A DNA stretch of 64,000 nucleotides from Sandaracinobacteroides hominis. GTDB taxonomy: Bacteria > Pseudomonadota > Alphaproteobacteria > Sphingomonadales > Sphingomonadaceae. Positions 35,566 through 45,419 of this stretch are shown piece after piece. The notes beneath the pieces are model-generated. The model was not told where the DNA came from. It saw nothing but the letters and a program-made list of their open reading frames with translations, and ran no database searches. Numbering within the stretch: the stretch's first letter is position 1; the number at the start of each line of letters is the position of its first letter. Position numbers and translations under genes: made by a program. Location: contig NZ_JADCUC010000006.1 in NCBI RefSeq assembly GCF_016464365.1, positions 1-64,000 of the forward strand. The letters run 5' to 3'.

Positions 35566-38012
35566 TGGTCATTCTCCTCTGGGACAAGATCGGGGACGAG
35601 ATCTGCGGCCCACCCAAGGCCGCGATGGCGAAGCCAGGCGGCCAGGAACCCATCGCTGCCATGTTCAGCATGCAGAGCGGTGATGGCGGGCTGGTCTGAT
35701 TTCGCGGATGCCGCACAGAGCGCGAGCGCGACATCGGACAGCCCGAGTTCGAACAGCCGGTTGCCGCGTCGGGACTGGCAGTAATAATCGCGCTTTGGTG
35801 TGGCGCGCGCGAGGATATCGATCTGCCGGTCGTTGAGACCAAAGCGGCGATAGACAGCGCTGATCTGTGGTTCGATAGCGCGCTCGTTGGGGAGCAACAG
35901 CCTTGTGTGGCAGCTTTCGATCAGCACCGGCGCCAGAGGTGAAGCATCGATATCGGACAGCGACTGGGTGGCGAAGATGACCGAGGCATTCTTCTTGCGC
36001 AGTGTCTTCAGCCATTCGCGCAACTGGCTGGCGAATGCGGCATCATCGAGCGCCAGCCAGCCTTCATCGATGATGATGAGGGTGGGCGCGCCATCGAGCC
36101 GGTCCTCGATCCGGTGGAACAGATAGGAGAGCACGGCGGGCGCGGCGGGCGTTCCGATCAGGCCATCGGTCTCGAACGCCTGTACCGACGCGCTTCCTAG
36201 ATGCTCGGTTTCGCCGTCGAGGAGGCGACCATGGGGACCACCGACGCAATAGGGCGCCAGCGCCTGCTTCAGCTGGCGGGATTGCAGCAGCACGGCAAGG
36301 CCGGTCAGCGTCCGCTCGGATGGCAGCGCGGTGCCAAGCGACGACAGCGCCGACCACAGATGTTCCTTTACGTCGGGGGTCAGTTCCACGCCTTCGCGGG
36401 TGAGGATGGCGGCCACCCAGTCGGCGGCCCAGGCGCGATCCGGCACCCGGTCGACGCGGGCCAGCGGTTGCAGGCTAAGCGGCCGGTCAGGTTCTTCGTC
36501 GGCGGCAGGCGCGATGCTGCCGCCAAGGTCATGCCAGTCTCCGCCCATCGCCAGCGTGGCCACACGCACCGATCCGCCGAAGTCGAATGCAAAGACGCGG
36601 GCGCCGGGATAGCGGCGGAACTGCAAGGCCATCAGGGCCAGCAGCACGGATTTTCCGGCACCGGTCGGCCCGACGACCAGCATATGGCCGACGTCGCCGA
36701 CATGGAGCGATAGCCGGAACGGGGTTGACCCTTGCGTCTTGCCAAACAGCAATGGCGGCCCGCCGAGATGCGCATCGCCCGGCTCGCCTGCCCACACTGC
36801 CGACAGCGGAATCATATGGGCAAGGTTCAGCGTTGAAATCGGCGGCTGACGGACATTGGCATAGACATGGCCCGGCAGGCTCCCGAGCCAGGCATCCACC
36901 GCGTTGACCGTTTCCGGGATGGCGGTGAAGTCGCGGCCTTGGATGATCTTCTCGACCAGCCGCAGCTTCTCGTTTGCCGCTCGCGGATTCTCGTCCCAGA
37001 CGGTGACGGTCGCGGTCACATAGGCCATCCCGGCATGGTCGGCACCCAGCTCCTGCAATGCCAGGTCAGCGTCGGCGGCCTTGTTGGCGGCGTCCGAATC
37101 CACCAGCACGGAAGCCTCGTTGGTCATCACCTCTTTCAGAATGGCAGCGATCGACTTGCGCTTGGCGAACCATTGGCGGCGGATGCGGGAGAGAAGTTTG
37201 GTCGCGTCGGTCTTGTTGAGCAGCAGCGCTCGGGTCGACCAGCGATAGGGGAAAGCCAGACGGTTCAGATCGTCCAGCAGGCCGGGCGTGGTCTGGGTGG
37301 GGAAACCGGTGATGGTCAGAATGCGCAGATGCGCGTTACCCAGCCGTGGTTCCAGCCCGCAGCTGAGCGGCTGATCGGGCAGCAGCGCGTCCAGATACAT
37401 CGGGGTCTCGGGCACTCCGACCCGCTGCCGCTGTGTCGAAATGCTGTTGTGCAGGAAGCCCAGCGTCTCGCCGTCATCGAGCCAGGCGCATTCCGGCATG
37501 AGCGGATCAATGAGGCCAAGCAGGCGGTCGGTCCGGTCACGGAAGCCGGCCAGCAGTTCGTGCGGGTCAAGGTTCCGGCTGTTGCGGCCTTCGTACATCC
37601 ACTGCTCCGCCCGGCTCGCATCTTCGGGCGGCGGCAACCAGCAGAAGGTCAGGTAATGGCTCGATTCAAAATGCGCGCCTTCCTCTTCGAACATTGCCTT
37701 GCGCTCGGCATCCACCAGTGCGGATGCAGCATCGGGAAAACTGCTCTCGGGATAGGACGTGGCGGCATGGCGATGGGCGTCGACGAACAGCGCCCAGCCG
37801 GAGCCCAGTCGCCGCAGCGCATTGTTGAGCCGGCCAGCAACCGCCACCAACTCGGCCGGCACGGCGGAATCGAGGTCCGGCCCCCGAAACCGCGCCGTGC
37901 GCTGGAAGCTGCCGTCCTTGTTGAGAACGATTCCCGGCGCGACAAGGGCTGCCCAAGGCAGATAGTCCGCGAGCCGTGTGGCGTGGCGACGGTATTCGGC
38001 GAGGTGGAACAT
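35562..38012 (-). CDS. trbE: TrbE/VirB4-family conjugation ATPase
   Basis: 816 residues starting MFHLAEYRRHATRLADYLPW. The VirB4 N-terminal domain leads to the Walker A motif VVGPTGAGKSVLLAL, then Walker B LIIIDEGWLALDD. It energises pilus and channel assembly at the inner membrane. The start at 38012 rather than the upstream open frame fits family members and lies 14 bases after the trbD stop. Confidence 0.93.
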   Translation of the reverse strand: MFHLAEYRRHATRLADYLPWAALVAPGIVLNKDGSFQRTARFRGPDLDSAVPAELVAVAGRLNNALRRLGSGWALFVDAHRHAATSYPESSFPDAASALVDAERKAMFEEEGAHFESSHYLTFCWLPPPEDASRAEQWMYEGRNSRNLDPHELLAGFRDRTDRLLGLIDPLMPECAWLDDGETLGFLHNSISTQRQRVGVPETPMYLDALLPDQPLSCGLEPRLGNAHLRILTITGFPTQTTPGLLDDLNRLAFPYRWSTRALLLNKTDATKLLSRIRRQWFAKRKSIAAILKEVMTNEASVLVDSDAANKAADADLALQELGADHAGMAYVTATVTVWDENPRAANEKLRLVEKIIQGRDFTAIPETVNAVDAWLGSLPGHVYANVRQPPISTLNLAHMIPLSAVWAGEPGDAHLGGPPLLFGKTQGSTPFRLSLHVGDVGHMLVVGPTGAGKSVLLALMALQFRRYPGARVFAFDFGGSVRVATLAMGGDWHDLGGSIAPAADEEPDRPLSLQPLARVDRVPDRAWAADWVAAILTREGVELTPDVKEHLWSALSSLGTALPSERTLTGLAVLLQSRQLKQALAPYCVGGPHGRLLDGETEHLGSASVQAFETDGLIGTPAAPAVLSYLFHRIEDRLDGAPTLIIIDEGWLALDDAAFASQLREWLKTLRKKNASVIFATQSLSDIDASPLAPVLIESCHTRLLLPNERAIEPQISAVYRRFGLNDRQIDILARATPKRDYYCQSRRGNRLFELGLSDVALALCAASAKSDQPAITALHAEHGSDGFLAAWLRHRGLGWAADLVPDLVPEENDQ

Positions 38013-38026
38013 GGGGGTGCCAGCCC

Positions 38027-38296
38027 TCAAACCGCCAGATGGGACGGCAGGCGCAGATGCCGCCGTCCCACCTCGACAAAGAGCGGGTCGCGCCGGGCGC
38101 CCCAGACCGCCAGCAAATGGCCGATGGCTCCAATCGCCAGCCCGACCAGCCAGAGGCGCAGGCCAAGCCCAAGGGCAGCCGCCAGCGTGCCATTCACGAT
38201 GGCGAGCGAGCGCGGCGCGCCCGCCAACAGGATTGGGTCGGTCAGCGCCCGGTGCACGGGAACGCTGTAACCGGGCACCTCTTCCATCCCGGTCAT
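38027..38296 (-). CDS. trbD: TrbD/VirB3-family conjugation protein
   Basis: 89 residues starting MTGMEEVPGYSVPVHRALTDPIL, the VirB3 signature, with a hydrophobic segment (NGTLAAALGLGLRLWLVGLA) and C-terminal DPLFVEVGRRHL. The start overlaps the trbC stop by ATGA. The much longer overlapping frame starting at 38638 is open by chance. Confidence 0.9.
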   Translation of the reverse strand: MTGMEEVPGYSVPVHRALTDPILLAGAPRSLAIVNGTLAAALGLGLRLWLVGLAIGAIGHLLAVWGARRDPLFVEVGRRHLRLPSHLAV

Positions 38297-38634
38297 ACCA
38301 GCGCTCCGCCGCCGAAGCTGAAGAAGGAGAGGAAGAAGGACGAGGCCGCAAAGGCGATCGACAGGCCAAATACGATCTGGATGAGCCGCCGAAACCCGCC
38401 CGATGTGTCGCCGAACGCCAGCGTCAGGCCGGTGACGATGATGATGATCACCGCGACGATCTTGGCAACCGGGCCTTCGATCGATTGCAGGATCTGCTCC
38501 AGCGGCTGCTCCCAGGGCATGGAAGCGCCGCCGGCCCAGGCGGCGGGTGCGAGCATGAAGGTGATCGCCAGCAGCGAGGTGCGTTCGGCAAACCGGCGAC
38601 GGTGCTGGTTGGCAAGGGTAAGCAAGCGGGTCAT
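38293..38634 (-). CDS. trbC: TrbC/VirB2-family pilin
   Basis: 113 residues. A long signal peptide (to about AAWAGG, residue 35) is followed by two hydrophobic helices (IVAVIIIIVTGLTLAF and LIQIVFGLSIAFAASSFFL), as in VirB2 pilins. It is the major subunit of the conjugative pilus. It overlaps trbB by ATGA. Confidence 0.9.
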   Translation of the reverse strand: MTRLLTLANQHRRRFAERTSLLAITFMLAPAAWAGGASMPWEQPLEQILQSIEGPVAKIVAVIIIIVTGLTLAFGDTSGGFRRLIQIVFGLSIAFAASSFFLSFFSFGGGALV

Positions 38635-39638
38635 GCAAGGTCTCCTGCGAGGGTGAGAAGGGTGGGAACGGCCGCCGGCGCGGTTGCCGGGATCAGGCGA
38701 TAGTCACCGTCAAGGCCAAGACCCGGCACACGGGCGAGTTCGACAAGCCGGCGTTCGCTGCCGCGCCCGGACAGCACGGCGATGAGGTCGATGGTTTCGG
38801 CGATTAGCGCACGCGGGACAGTCACCACCGCTTCCTGGATCAGTTGCTCCAGTCGCCGCAGCGCGCCCATGGCGCTACCGGCGTGGATGGTGGCGATGCC
38901 GCCGGGATGGCCGGTGCCCCAGGCCTTCAGCAGGTCCAGTGCTTCAGCGCCGCGCACTTCGCCGATGGGAATCCGGTCCGGCCGCAGCCGCAGCGCGGAG
39001 CGGACAAGATCGGAAAGCGTGGCGACGCCATCCTTGGTTCGCAATGAGACAAGATTTGGCGCGGTGCATTGCAGCTCGCGGGTGTCCTCGATCAGCACGA
39101 CGCGGTCGCCGGTTCCCGCGACTTCCGCCAAGAGAGCGTTGGTCAATGTCGTCTTGCCGGTGGAGGTGCCGCCGGCAACCAGGATGTTGAGGCGGCTGTG
39201 GACGGCGTCCCGCAGCAGGGCTGCCTCTGGCGGCCGCAAGGTGCCGGCCGCCACATAATCGTCGAGGGTGAACACTGCGACGGCGGGTTTACGGATCGCA
39301 AAAGTGGGCGCCTGCACGACGGGCGGCAGCAGGCCTTCAAACCGCTCTCCGGTCCCAGGTAGCTCTGCCGACACACGCGGCGCGCCGGCATGGACTTCGG
39401 CGCCGACATGGTGGGCCACCAGCCGGATGATCCGCTCGCCGTCCGATGCCGACAGCCGCTCCCCCGTATCGGCGAGACCTTGCGACAGCCGGTCAGACCA
39501 GAGGCGGCCATCGGGGTTCAGCATCACTTCGACGACAGCGGGGTCATCCAGCAGTGCCGCAATGGCGGGCCCAAGCGCGGTGCGCAGCATCCGCGCGCTG
39601 CGGTTGAGACCCTCTCCCTGATGATGTGAACCGCGCAT
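38631..39638 (-). CDS. trbB: TrbB/VirB11-family conjugation ATPase
   Basis: 335 residues. Walker A is [17 protein letters not shown], then [12 protein letters not shown] (Asp box), [15 protein letters not shown] (Walker B region) and the His box [15 protein letters not shown]. It is a hexameric cytoplasmic ATPase of the type IV system and first gene of the trb operon. The 149-base gap upstream to the CopG gene is the only sizeable spacer in the operon. Confidence 0.93.
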   Translation of the reverse strand: MRGSHHQGEGLNRSARMLRTALGPAIAALLDDPAVVEVMLNPDGRLWSDRLSQGLADTGERLSASDGERIIRLVAHHVGAEVHAGAPRVSAELPGTGERFEGLLPPVVQAPTFAIRKPAVAVFTLDDYVAAGTLRPPEAALLRDAVHSRLNILVAGGTSTGKTTLTNALLAEVAGTGDRVVLIEDTRELQCTAPNLVSLRTKDGVATLSDLVRSALRLRPDRIPIGEVRGAEALDLLKAWGTGHPGGIATIHAGSAMGALRRLEQLIQEAVVTVPRALIAETIDLIAVLSGRGSERRLVELARVPGLGLDGDYRLIPATAPAAVPTLLTLAGDLA

Positions 39639-39787
39639 CTGCTGCCCTCTTGGTTCAGGGCCAGCCGCTGCTGCCCCTGTTGGGGCCGAGTAAGAGAACC
39701 GGATTTAGACGGGATTCAACAGCTATTGCCGGGCGTAGGGCACTGGCGTGCAAAGACAGGCCGTGGCGCAGATGGCAGCCCCGGCCA

Positions 39788-40237
39788 TTAGCGTTCCATG
39801 TCTGTCGTTGGACCGGTTGACGCGATATCCTCGGCCAGTTCGCGGGCGAGTCTGGAGCTGCTGGCCATGCGCCGGCTGAGCGCCGCGAGGAAGGCATCGT
39901 AGCGCTGAAAGCCCTTGGCGCGCGCTGCTGCGGCCTGCGGTTCCGGCAAAGCCGGCGTCGTGGTGAGCCAGAAGCGCACGAACATGGCCATCGTCTCGAC
40001 GGCTATGGTCTGGTCGCGCTCGATGCGGGCGATCCGCCGGTCAATCTGGTCCAGCCGTTTGGCGATAGCTGCTTCCCGCCGCTCGCCATCGTCGGGGGAG
40101 AGAAAGGCGGCAACCGCGGCTTCGGCGATCATCGACAGGGAATGGTCACGCCGCGCCGCGCGCTCCTCCAGCGCGACAAGCAGGTTTGGCTCCAGATAGA
40201 CCGAAAGCCGGCGTTTGCGGGGCTGTTTCGGGCGCAT
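39788..40237 (-). CDS. CopG-family ribbon-helix-helix regulator
   Basis: 149 residues. The N-terminal RHH motif KRRLSVYLEPNLLVALEERAA is followed by a charged helical region and hydrophobic MAMFVRFWLTTTPALPEP. In related conjugation modules this position, between traG and trbB, carries a CopG-like regulator, probably controlling transfer genes. The start at 40237 sits next to the traG stop; the open frame further upstream is a shadow of traG. Confidence 0.82.
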   Translation of the reverse strand: MRPKQPRKRRLSVYLEPNLLVALEERAARRDHSLSMIAEAAVAAFLSPDDGERREAAIAKRLDQIDRRIARIERDQTIAVETMAMFVRFWLTTTPALPEPQAAAARAKGFQRYDAFLAALSRRMASSSRLARELAEDIASTGPTTDMER

Positions 40238-40238
40238 G

Positions 40239-42227
40239 CTAGAGTCCCCTGTCCGAGCCCGGGTCCATGAAAGCCTGACGCGCGACCTGCCGCATCTGGT
40301 TTTGCAGCCGTGCAAATTCCACGTCCGCGTCGGGCTCGCTCGGCGCGCCATCCAGGTCGAATTCATTGGGCTCAATGGGATTTTCGGGCGGAGGCAGCTT
40401 TTCGCCCAGGCTCATTGCATGCTGCTGTTCCTCGCCGCCACTGGAAGCCTGCTTTTTGCTATGCTTTGTCAGCTGGGCTGGAATGACGATTGGTCGTGGC
40501 GGAATCGGAAGCTGGTTCCAGGGATCCGGCACCGTCACTGCTGGTGCTTTCGGAACCGGCGGCGCGCTGATCCGGCCCTGCAGCCGCCTGTCCTCAAAGT
40601 AGCGCGCCTTGCTGGCGCGGATTGGTGGTGTGCCGGCCACCATCACAATCTCGTCCGTTGGCGACAGCTGCATAACCTCGCCCGGTGTCAACAGCGGACG
40701 GGCGGTCTCGGATCGCGACACCATCAGATGACCCAGCCAGGGACTGAGGCGATGGCCGGCATAGTTTTTCATGGCCCGCATTTCGGTCGCTGTACCAAGT
40801 GCGTCGGACACTCGCTTGGCGGTGCGTTCGTCGTTGGTCGCGAAGCTGACGCGGACATGGCAGTTATCGAGGATGGAGTTGTTCGGCCCATAGGCCTTCT
40901 CGATCTGGTTCAGTGACTGGGCGATCAGGAAGGATTTGAGGCCATAGCCTGCCATGAACGCGAGGGCGCTCTCGAAGAAGTCGAGCCGTCCGAGCGCCGG
41001 AAACTCGTCCAGCATCAACAGCAGGCGATGCCGGTCAGCCCGGCCACTGAGATCCTCGGTCAGCCTGCGCCCCACCTGATTGAGCAGCAGCCGGATCAGC
41101 GGCTTGGTGCGGTTGATGTCGGACGGTGGAACCACAAGGTAGAGGGTGGTTGGCTGCGGGCCGGTCACCAGATCACCAATCCGCCAGTCACAGCGGCGCG
41201 TCACTTCCGCGACTACCGGATCACGGTAGAGCCCAAGGAAGGACATGGCCGTCGACAGCACGCCGGACATTTCATTTTCGGACTTGTTCAGAAGCTCACG
41301 CGCCGCACTGGCGATGACAGGGTGCGGGCCGGCGTCTCCCAGATGCGACGTCTTCATCATGGCTTCGAGCGTCACAGCGATGGTGCGCCGCGGATCGGAG
41401 AGGAAGGCGGCGACGCCCGCCAATGTCTTGTCCTTTTCAGCATAGAGTACATGGAGGATGGCGCCCACCAGCAGCGCGTGGCTGGTCTTCTCCCAATGGT
41501 TGCGCTTTTCCAGCGAACCCTCCGGATCAACCAGGATGTCGGCGATATTCTGGACGTCGCGCACCTCCCAGGCGCCGCGACGGACTTCCAGCAGCGGGTT
41601 GTAGGCGGCGGACTTGGGATTGGTGGGGTCGAACAGCAGCACGCGCCCATGCCGGGCGCGGAAGCCTGCCGTCAGCTGCCAGTTCTCGCCCTTGATGTCG
41701 TGAACGATGGCTGATCCCGGCCAGGTCAGCAGCGTCGGGATGACTAAGCCAACGCCCTTGCCGGAACGGGTGGGCGCGAAGCACAGCACATGTTCGGGGC
41801 CGTCATGGCGCAGATAGTCGCTACCGAGTTTGCCAAGCACTACCCCGTCCGGGCCAAGCAGCCGCGCTGCCCGCACCTCGTCCCGGCTCGCCCAGCGAGC
41901 GGAGCCGTAGGTTTCGACCTTGCGCGCTTCACGGGCGCGCCAGACGGACATGGCGATTGCCACCGCAATCGATGCGACCCCGCCGGACGCGGCCATCAGT
42001 CCGCCGCGCGCGAAAATCCCAGGTGCGTATGCGTCGAAGAGATACCACCACCAGAAGAAGGCGGGCGGATAATAGACCGGCCAGCCAGCGAGCTCGAACC
42101 ATGGGGTTCCGAGCCCTTCCTGAAATCCCAGCCTCCAGGCGACATACTGCGTGGCGGCCCACACGCCCGTGAGGACGATCAGGAACACGGCGAGGATCTG
42201 GCCCCACAGGATGCGGGTGGCGGACAT
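40239..42227 (-). CDS. traG: TraG/VirD4-family coupling protein
   Basis: 662 residues. Two or three N-terminal transmembrane segments precede the TraG ATPase core: Walker A CFAPTRSGKGVGLVIP and Walker B LLLMLDEFPALGRL, plus AFMAGYGLKSFLIAQSLNQ. It links the relaxosome to the Trb channel. It is positioned directly after the relaxase in transcription order. Confidence 0.93.
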   Translation of the reverse strand: MSATRILWGQILAVFLIVLTGVWAATQYVAWRLGFQEGLGTPWFELAGWPVYYPPAFFWWWYLFDAYAPGIFARGGLMAASGGVASIAVAIAMSVWRAREARKVETYGSARWASRDEVRAARLLGPDGVVLGKLGSDYLRHDGPEHVLCFAPTRSGKGVGLVIPTLLTWPGSAIVHDIKGENWQLTAGFRARHGRVLLFDPTNPKSAAYNPLLEVRRGAWEVRDVQNIADILVDPEGSLEKRNHWEKTSHALLVGAILHVLYAEKDKTLAGVAAFLSDPRRTIAVTLEAMMKTSHLGDAGPHPVIASAARELLNKSENEMSGVLSTAMSFLGLYRDPVVAEVTRRCDWRIGDLVTGPQPTTLYLVVPPSDINRTKPLIRLLLNQVGRRLTEDLSGRADRHRLLLMLDEFPALGRLDFFESALAFMAGYGLKSFLIAQSLNQIEKAYGPNNSILDNCHVRVSFATNDERTAKRVSDALGTATEMRAMKNYAGHRLSPWLGHLMVSRSETARPLLTPGEVMQLSPTDEIVMVAGTPPIRASKARYFEDRRLQGRISAPPVPKAPAVTVPDPWNQLPIPPRPIVIPAQLTKHSKKQASSGGEEQQHAMSLGEKLPPPENPIEPNEFDLDGAPSEPDADVEFARLQNQMRQVARQAFMDPGSDRGL

Positions 42228-42345
42228 GGGCAGCCCTTCGGACAGTGGCGACTTTGCAGATCATGGGTTTTCCAATGGCCGCAACGGTGTTCGGGATCAG
42301 GGCGCGCCGCCGGTTAGGATGTCGTGCAGAACGGATGGGCGGACA

Positions 42346-44085
42346 TCACAGGCCCAGTTCCCGCTTACGGGCAAAGCTCCAGTCGATTCCGCCACTATCG
42401 CGCATAATGCCCGACACCTCCCGGCCCAGATGCCGTTCCAGCGCCGGCGACCAGGGCACGAGCTGGAAGCCGAACCCGTTGCCGATCATCGCGAAACGGC
42501 CGGACGTGAGCGCAATTCGCCGCTGGTAGCTGCCCGACACATGTTCGCCGGGCGCCGACGGGTTGTACGGAAGTCCCGTCTCGCCGGCTATCCTGCCAGC
42601 GAGCTGGTCCTGCTCGCGCTGGCTCAGCGTATCCAGCAGCCGGGCGGCGAAGATAATGCGCCGGCCGCGTTGCTCGGCAAGGCCTTCCCCCACCAGATAC
42701 ACCGCACGCCGCTCCATTGCGTCGCGCACTTCCGCGCCGAAGCCGCCGTCTGACAGTGAGGGTGGATCGCGCGCAATCGACTGGCGGTCGAGCCAGGTGG
42801 CACCGATCGCGTTCACCTGCCGGTTGATACCGATATCCGATCGGACCGCGAGCGCCATCCGGCGATCCCCCCGCGCGTCATCAAATGCGCGCAACTCCAC
42901 AATGGCGCCAGGTGCGGCGTCGGAAGACGCCTCCAGATCGGGTAGGCGGATGTGGTGGGTGCGCCCATCAGTCCCATCAACGATGGCAAAGGCGCTGCCC
43001 TTCAGCTCATCGTCCAGGCCGCGCGCGACGAGGCGACCGATAACGGGCTGATCGATGCTTTCGCCCGCAAGCACGAAAGACGCGCTGCCGCGCTCTATGC
43101 CGCGCTCGCCCAGTGCCCGGTGCATACGCTTGATGATGTCACCGCGCTCGCCAAGCTCCCGCAGCGTGGACTCGGCCTGCTCAGCCAATGCCCACTGGCC
43201 GGCGCCAATCTGGCTGGCGAGACCCAGTGTTTCGAGTTTGCGGAGCCGTCCGACCTTGGCAACGTCGATGCCATCAGGCGTACGGCCGGGAACTGGCGCG
43301 ACGTCGATGATTCCATGGCGATCCTGATCCTGCTGCATTTGCCGGTCGAGTTGCGTCCAGCGTTCAGCATCAACCTGTCGCTGGATGTGATGCTGGATCT
43401 GTTGATCCGTTCTCGGCCCGAGCTCCAGTGTGACAAGTTCGCGGGCTCTGTCGCGCATTCCCTCACTGATATAGTCGCGGGATATCACCAGGTCTTCGGC
43501 GCCCGCCGTTTTGCCGCGAAGCAGGATGTGGACATGGGGATTGTCAGTGTTCCAGTGGTCGATTGCAACCCAGTGCAGATCGGTTCCGAGATCACTGGAC
43601 ATTTGGCTCATCAGGTCGCGTGTGAATGAGCGCAGGTCTACCATTTCGACAGCATCTTCCGGAGAGACGATGAAACGGAAGTGGTGGCGGTCTTCCCCAC
43701 AGCGTTCAGCAAAATCGTTGAGATCAGTAACTTGGCTGTCACGGCCAAACAGATTGGCTTTCTCCCCGTCACGCGTGACGCCTTCGCGCCGAAGATAATT
43801 GATGTGGTCGGCGAGCGAAGAGGGGCGTGCTGTATGGCGAACGACATGTGCCTTCACGACAACAATCCGCGAACGGGCGCTTATGCGGGCATTGGCCTGG
43901 ATGGCAGCTCGTTTGCCTTGGCCAAAGCGATGTCTGGCTGCTTTCCTGCCTGATGTCGCATTGCGCACTGTTCCGCCCTGCCTGCGAACAGCGACAAGCA
44001 CTTGCGCAATAAATGGGCGCGCTCGCTGAGAACGCGATGACCTGATGCGACCTGGCCGTATGCTGAAATCATCTTCTTCGCTCAT
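42346..44085 (-). CDS. Relaxase/mobilisation nuclease with DUF3363 domain
   Basis: 579 residues. The N-terminal relaxase domain has the metal-binding histidine cluster HWVAIDHWNTDNPHVHILLRG (split), preceded by a probable tyrosine-bearing segment (DHINYLRREGVTRDG). The DUF3363 region fills the C-terminal half. It nicks oriT and pilots DNA. The start at 44085 (MSEEDDFSIRPGRIRSS) matches family members; an alternative ATG at 44154 would extend it 23 residues and has GAGGTG upstream. Confidence 0.87.
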   Translation of the reverse strand: MSEEDDFSIRPGRIRSSRSQRARPFIAQVLVAVRRQGGTVRNATSGRKAARHRFGQGKRAAIQANARISARSRIVVVKAHVVRHTARPSSLADHINYLRREGVTRDGEKANLFGRDSQVTDLNDFAERCGEDRHHFRFIVSPEDAVEMVDLRSFTRDLMSQMSSDLGTDLHWVAIDHWNTDNPHVHILLRGKTAGAEDLVISRDYISEGMRDRARELVTLELGPRTDQQIQHHIQRQVDAERWTQLDRQMQQDQDRHGIIDVAPVPGRTPDGIDVAKVGRLRKLETLGLASQIGAGQWALAEQAESTLRELGERGDIIKRMHRALGERGIERGSASFVLAGESIDQPVIGRLVARGLDDELKGSAFAIVDGTDGRTHHIRLPDLEASSDAAPGAIVELRAFDDARGDRRMALAVRSDIGINRQVNAIGATWLDRQSIARDPPSLSDGGFGAEVRDAMERRAVYLVGEGLAEQRGRRIIFAARLLDTLSQREQDQLAGRIAGETGLPYNPSAPGEHVSGSYQRRIALTSGRFAMIGNGFGFQLVPWSPALERHLGREVSGIMRDSGGIDWSFARKRELGL

Positions 44086-44139
44086 CGCAAAGCCCCGCGC
44101 ATCGCGATAGGCCTTTGGAAAGATGCTGATAATGAATTG

Positions 44140-44241
44140 TTTGCGAGGTGCCATGCTTGCACTGCACCTCGCGAAATTCCTGCATAAGTGATTGATTTCT
44201 CACAACCGACCGAGCGCGCACCTCGCGCCCTTTTATCTTGC
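44140..44241. other. Candidate oriT region upstream of the relaxase
   Basis: GCGAGGTGC (44143-44151) and GCACCTCGC (44164-44172) form a 9-bp inverted repeat with a 12-base loop, and GCACCTCGC recurs at 44218-44226. TATCTTGC at 44234-44241 resembles the IncP-type nic core TATCCTGC. The location between the lytic transglycosylase and relaxase genes is typical for oriT. The nic assignment is inference. Confidence 0.45.
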
Positions 44242-44329
44242 CATCGAAAACCTGTTCTGAGTGACTTCCACAGTTTCAGACCATTTTGCACGCCATGGTA
44301 TCCGGGCCCAGGAATGATGCCGATCGGGT

Positions 44330-45079
44330 TCATGGCCTAGATTCCGGGCGGGATCGGGCGATGAATATGCCTCCAGATGACTTAGCTGGAGCTATTTCGT
44401 TGGCGGGTGAACTGGCGGCCGGCGACACTGCTGGAAGGTCTTCCCTCTGCTCAAAGTCCGGGCCGACATTGTCATCGGCCAGCGCCTTTTTTGCGGTCGA
44501 TTGGCTCTGATTTGATGCGGCGAAGATGGCGGATCGCGTCCATGCAAGGGGATCGATTGCGGCCATTTTCCCGGTATTTTTGGTCGCGCCAAAGCCCATC
44601 AGTGGTGCAAGCGCTGTTACATAATCGCGCGTTTCTGTTGGTAATGGGCGGCCCCGCAGATGCTGTTCGTAACGACCGGGGCCGGCATTATAAGCCGCCA
44701 GAAATCCCGGCGATCCGTAGCGATCATGCAACTCCCGCAGATAGGCCGTGCCCGCCAAGATGTTATCCGGTGGGTGAAAGGGATCGTTTCCAAGCCCATA
44801 TCGCAGTTTCAATTCAGCCCAGGTGGCGGGCATCAACTGCATCAAACCCATCGCGCCCTTGACAGATATGGCGTGCGGATTTCCGGCGCTTTCGGCGCGC
44901 ATCACACCACGAATCCAGCTCTCGGGAATGCCGAATCTGCCAGATGCTTCTGCAATCGCGGTGGCCAATGAGACTCTGTCCAATGCCGTGCTGACCGGCC
45001 GCGCATTGGCAATCCCGCTGACAAGTGATGCACAGCAAAGCAGCAAACCGACGCGGGAAAAGGTGCCGATACGGGACAT
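44330..45079 (-). CDS. Lytic transglycosylase (VirB1-like)
   Basis: 249 residues. A signal peptide ends near IANA (about residue 26). The SLT domain has the catalytic Glu in GVMRAESAGNPHAISVKGA, then GLMQLMPATWAEL and AAYNAGPGRYEQHL. It opens peptidoglycan for the conjugation channel. It is co-oriented with traF and DUF736, 3 bases from the DUF736 stop. Confidence 0.92.
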   Translation of the reverse strand: MSRIGTFSRVGLLLCCASLVSGIANARPVSTALDRVSLATAIAEASGRFGIPESWIRGVMRAESAGNPHAISVKGAMGLMQLMPATWAELKLRYGLGNDPFHPPDNILAGTAYLRELHDRYGSPGFLAAYNAGPGRYEQHLRGRPLPTETRDYVTALAPLMGFGATKNTGKMAAIDPLAWTRSAIFAASNQSQSTAKKALADDNVGPDFEQREDLPAVSPAASSPANEIAPAKSSGGIFIARSRPESRP

Positions 45080-45082
45080 GAT

Positions 45083-45418
45083 TCAGCGCTTTCCGCCCGT
45101 CCTGTCGGTCCGGTTCCAGTGCAGGGACCAGGACGCACCATCGACGCTGTCCCGAAATAGATTGGCGCGGATCGGCTGAGGCAAAAGCGGATCATCGATG
45201 ATGACGGCGACATAGTCTCCAGCCCGTTCGCCGGTGCGTTTCCAGCCGGCGCCGATTTCCGGGCCATCCGTATCGCCCGCGTGCACACGATAGTCGGGCG
45301 CGTTCTCGCTATCCTGAACTTCGGCGATATCAAGGGTGATGTCCCTGGCCAGCATCAGGGTGTCGATGCGTCCGGCAAAGCCGTTCTCACGGCGCTCGAA
45401 CGTGCCTATCTGTGACAT
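45083..45418 (-). CDS. DUF736 family protein (conjugation module copy)
   Basis: 111 residues starting MSQIGTFERRENGFAGRIDT, with PDYRVHAGDTDGPEIGAGWKR and YVAVIIDDPLLPQPIRANLF, the DUF736 pattern. It shares only the family core with the copy at 3332, so it is not a recent duplicate. The stop-to-start spacing of 1-3 bases on each side places it in the traF operon. Confidence 0.88.
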   Translation of the reverse strand: MSQIGTFERRENGFAGRIDTLMLARDITLDIAEVQDSENAPDYRVHAGDTDGPEIGAGWKRTGERAGDYVAVIIDDPLLPQPIRANLFRDSVDGASWSLHWNRTDRTGGKR

Positions 45419-45419
45419 T

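Noticed and set aside
36867-38270. 467-codon plus ORF opposite trbE
   Set aside because: Antisense to the VirB4 ATPase with Walker motifs; no independent support.
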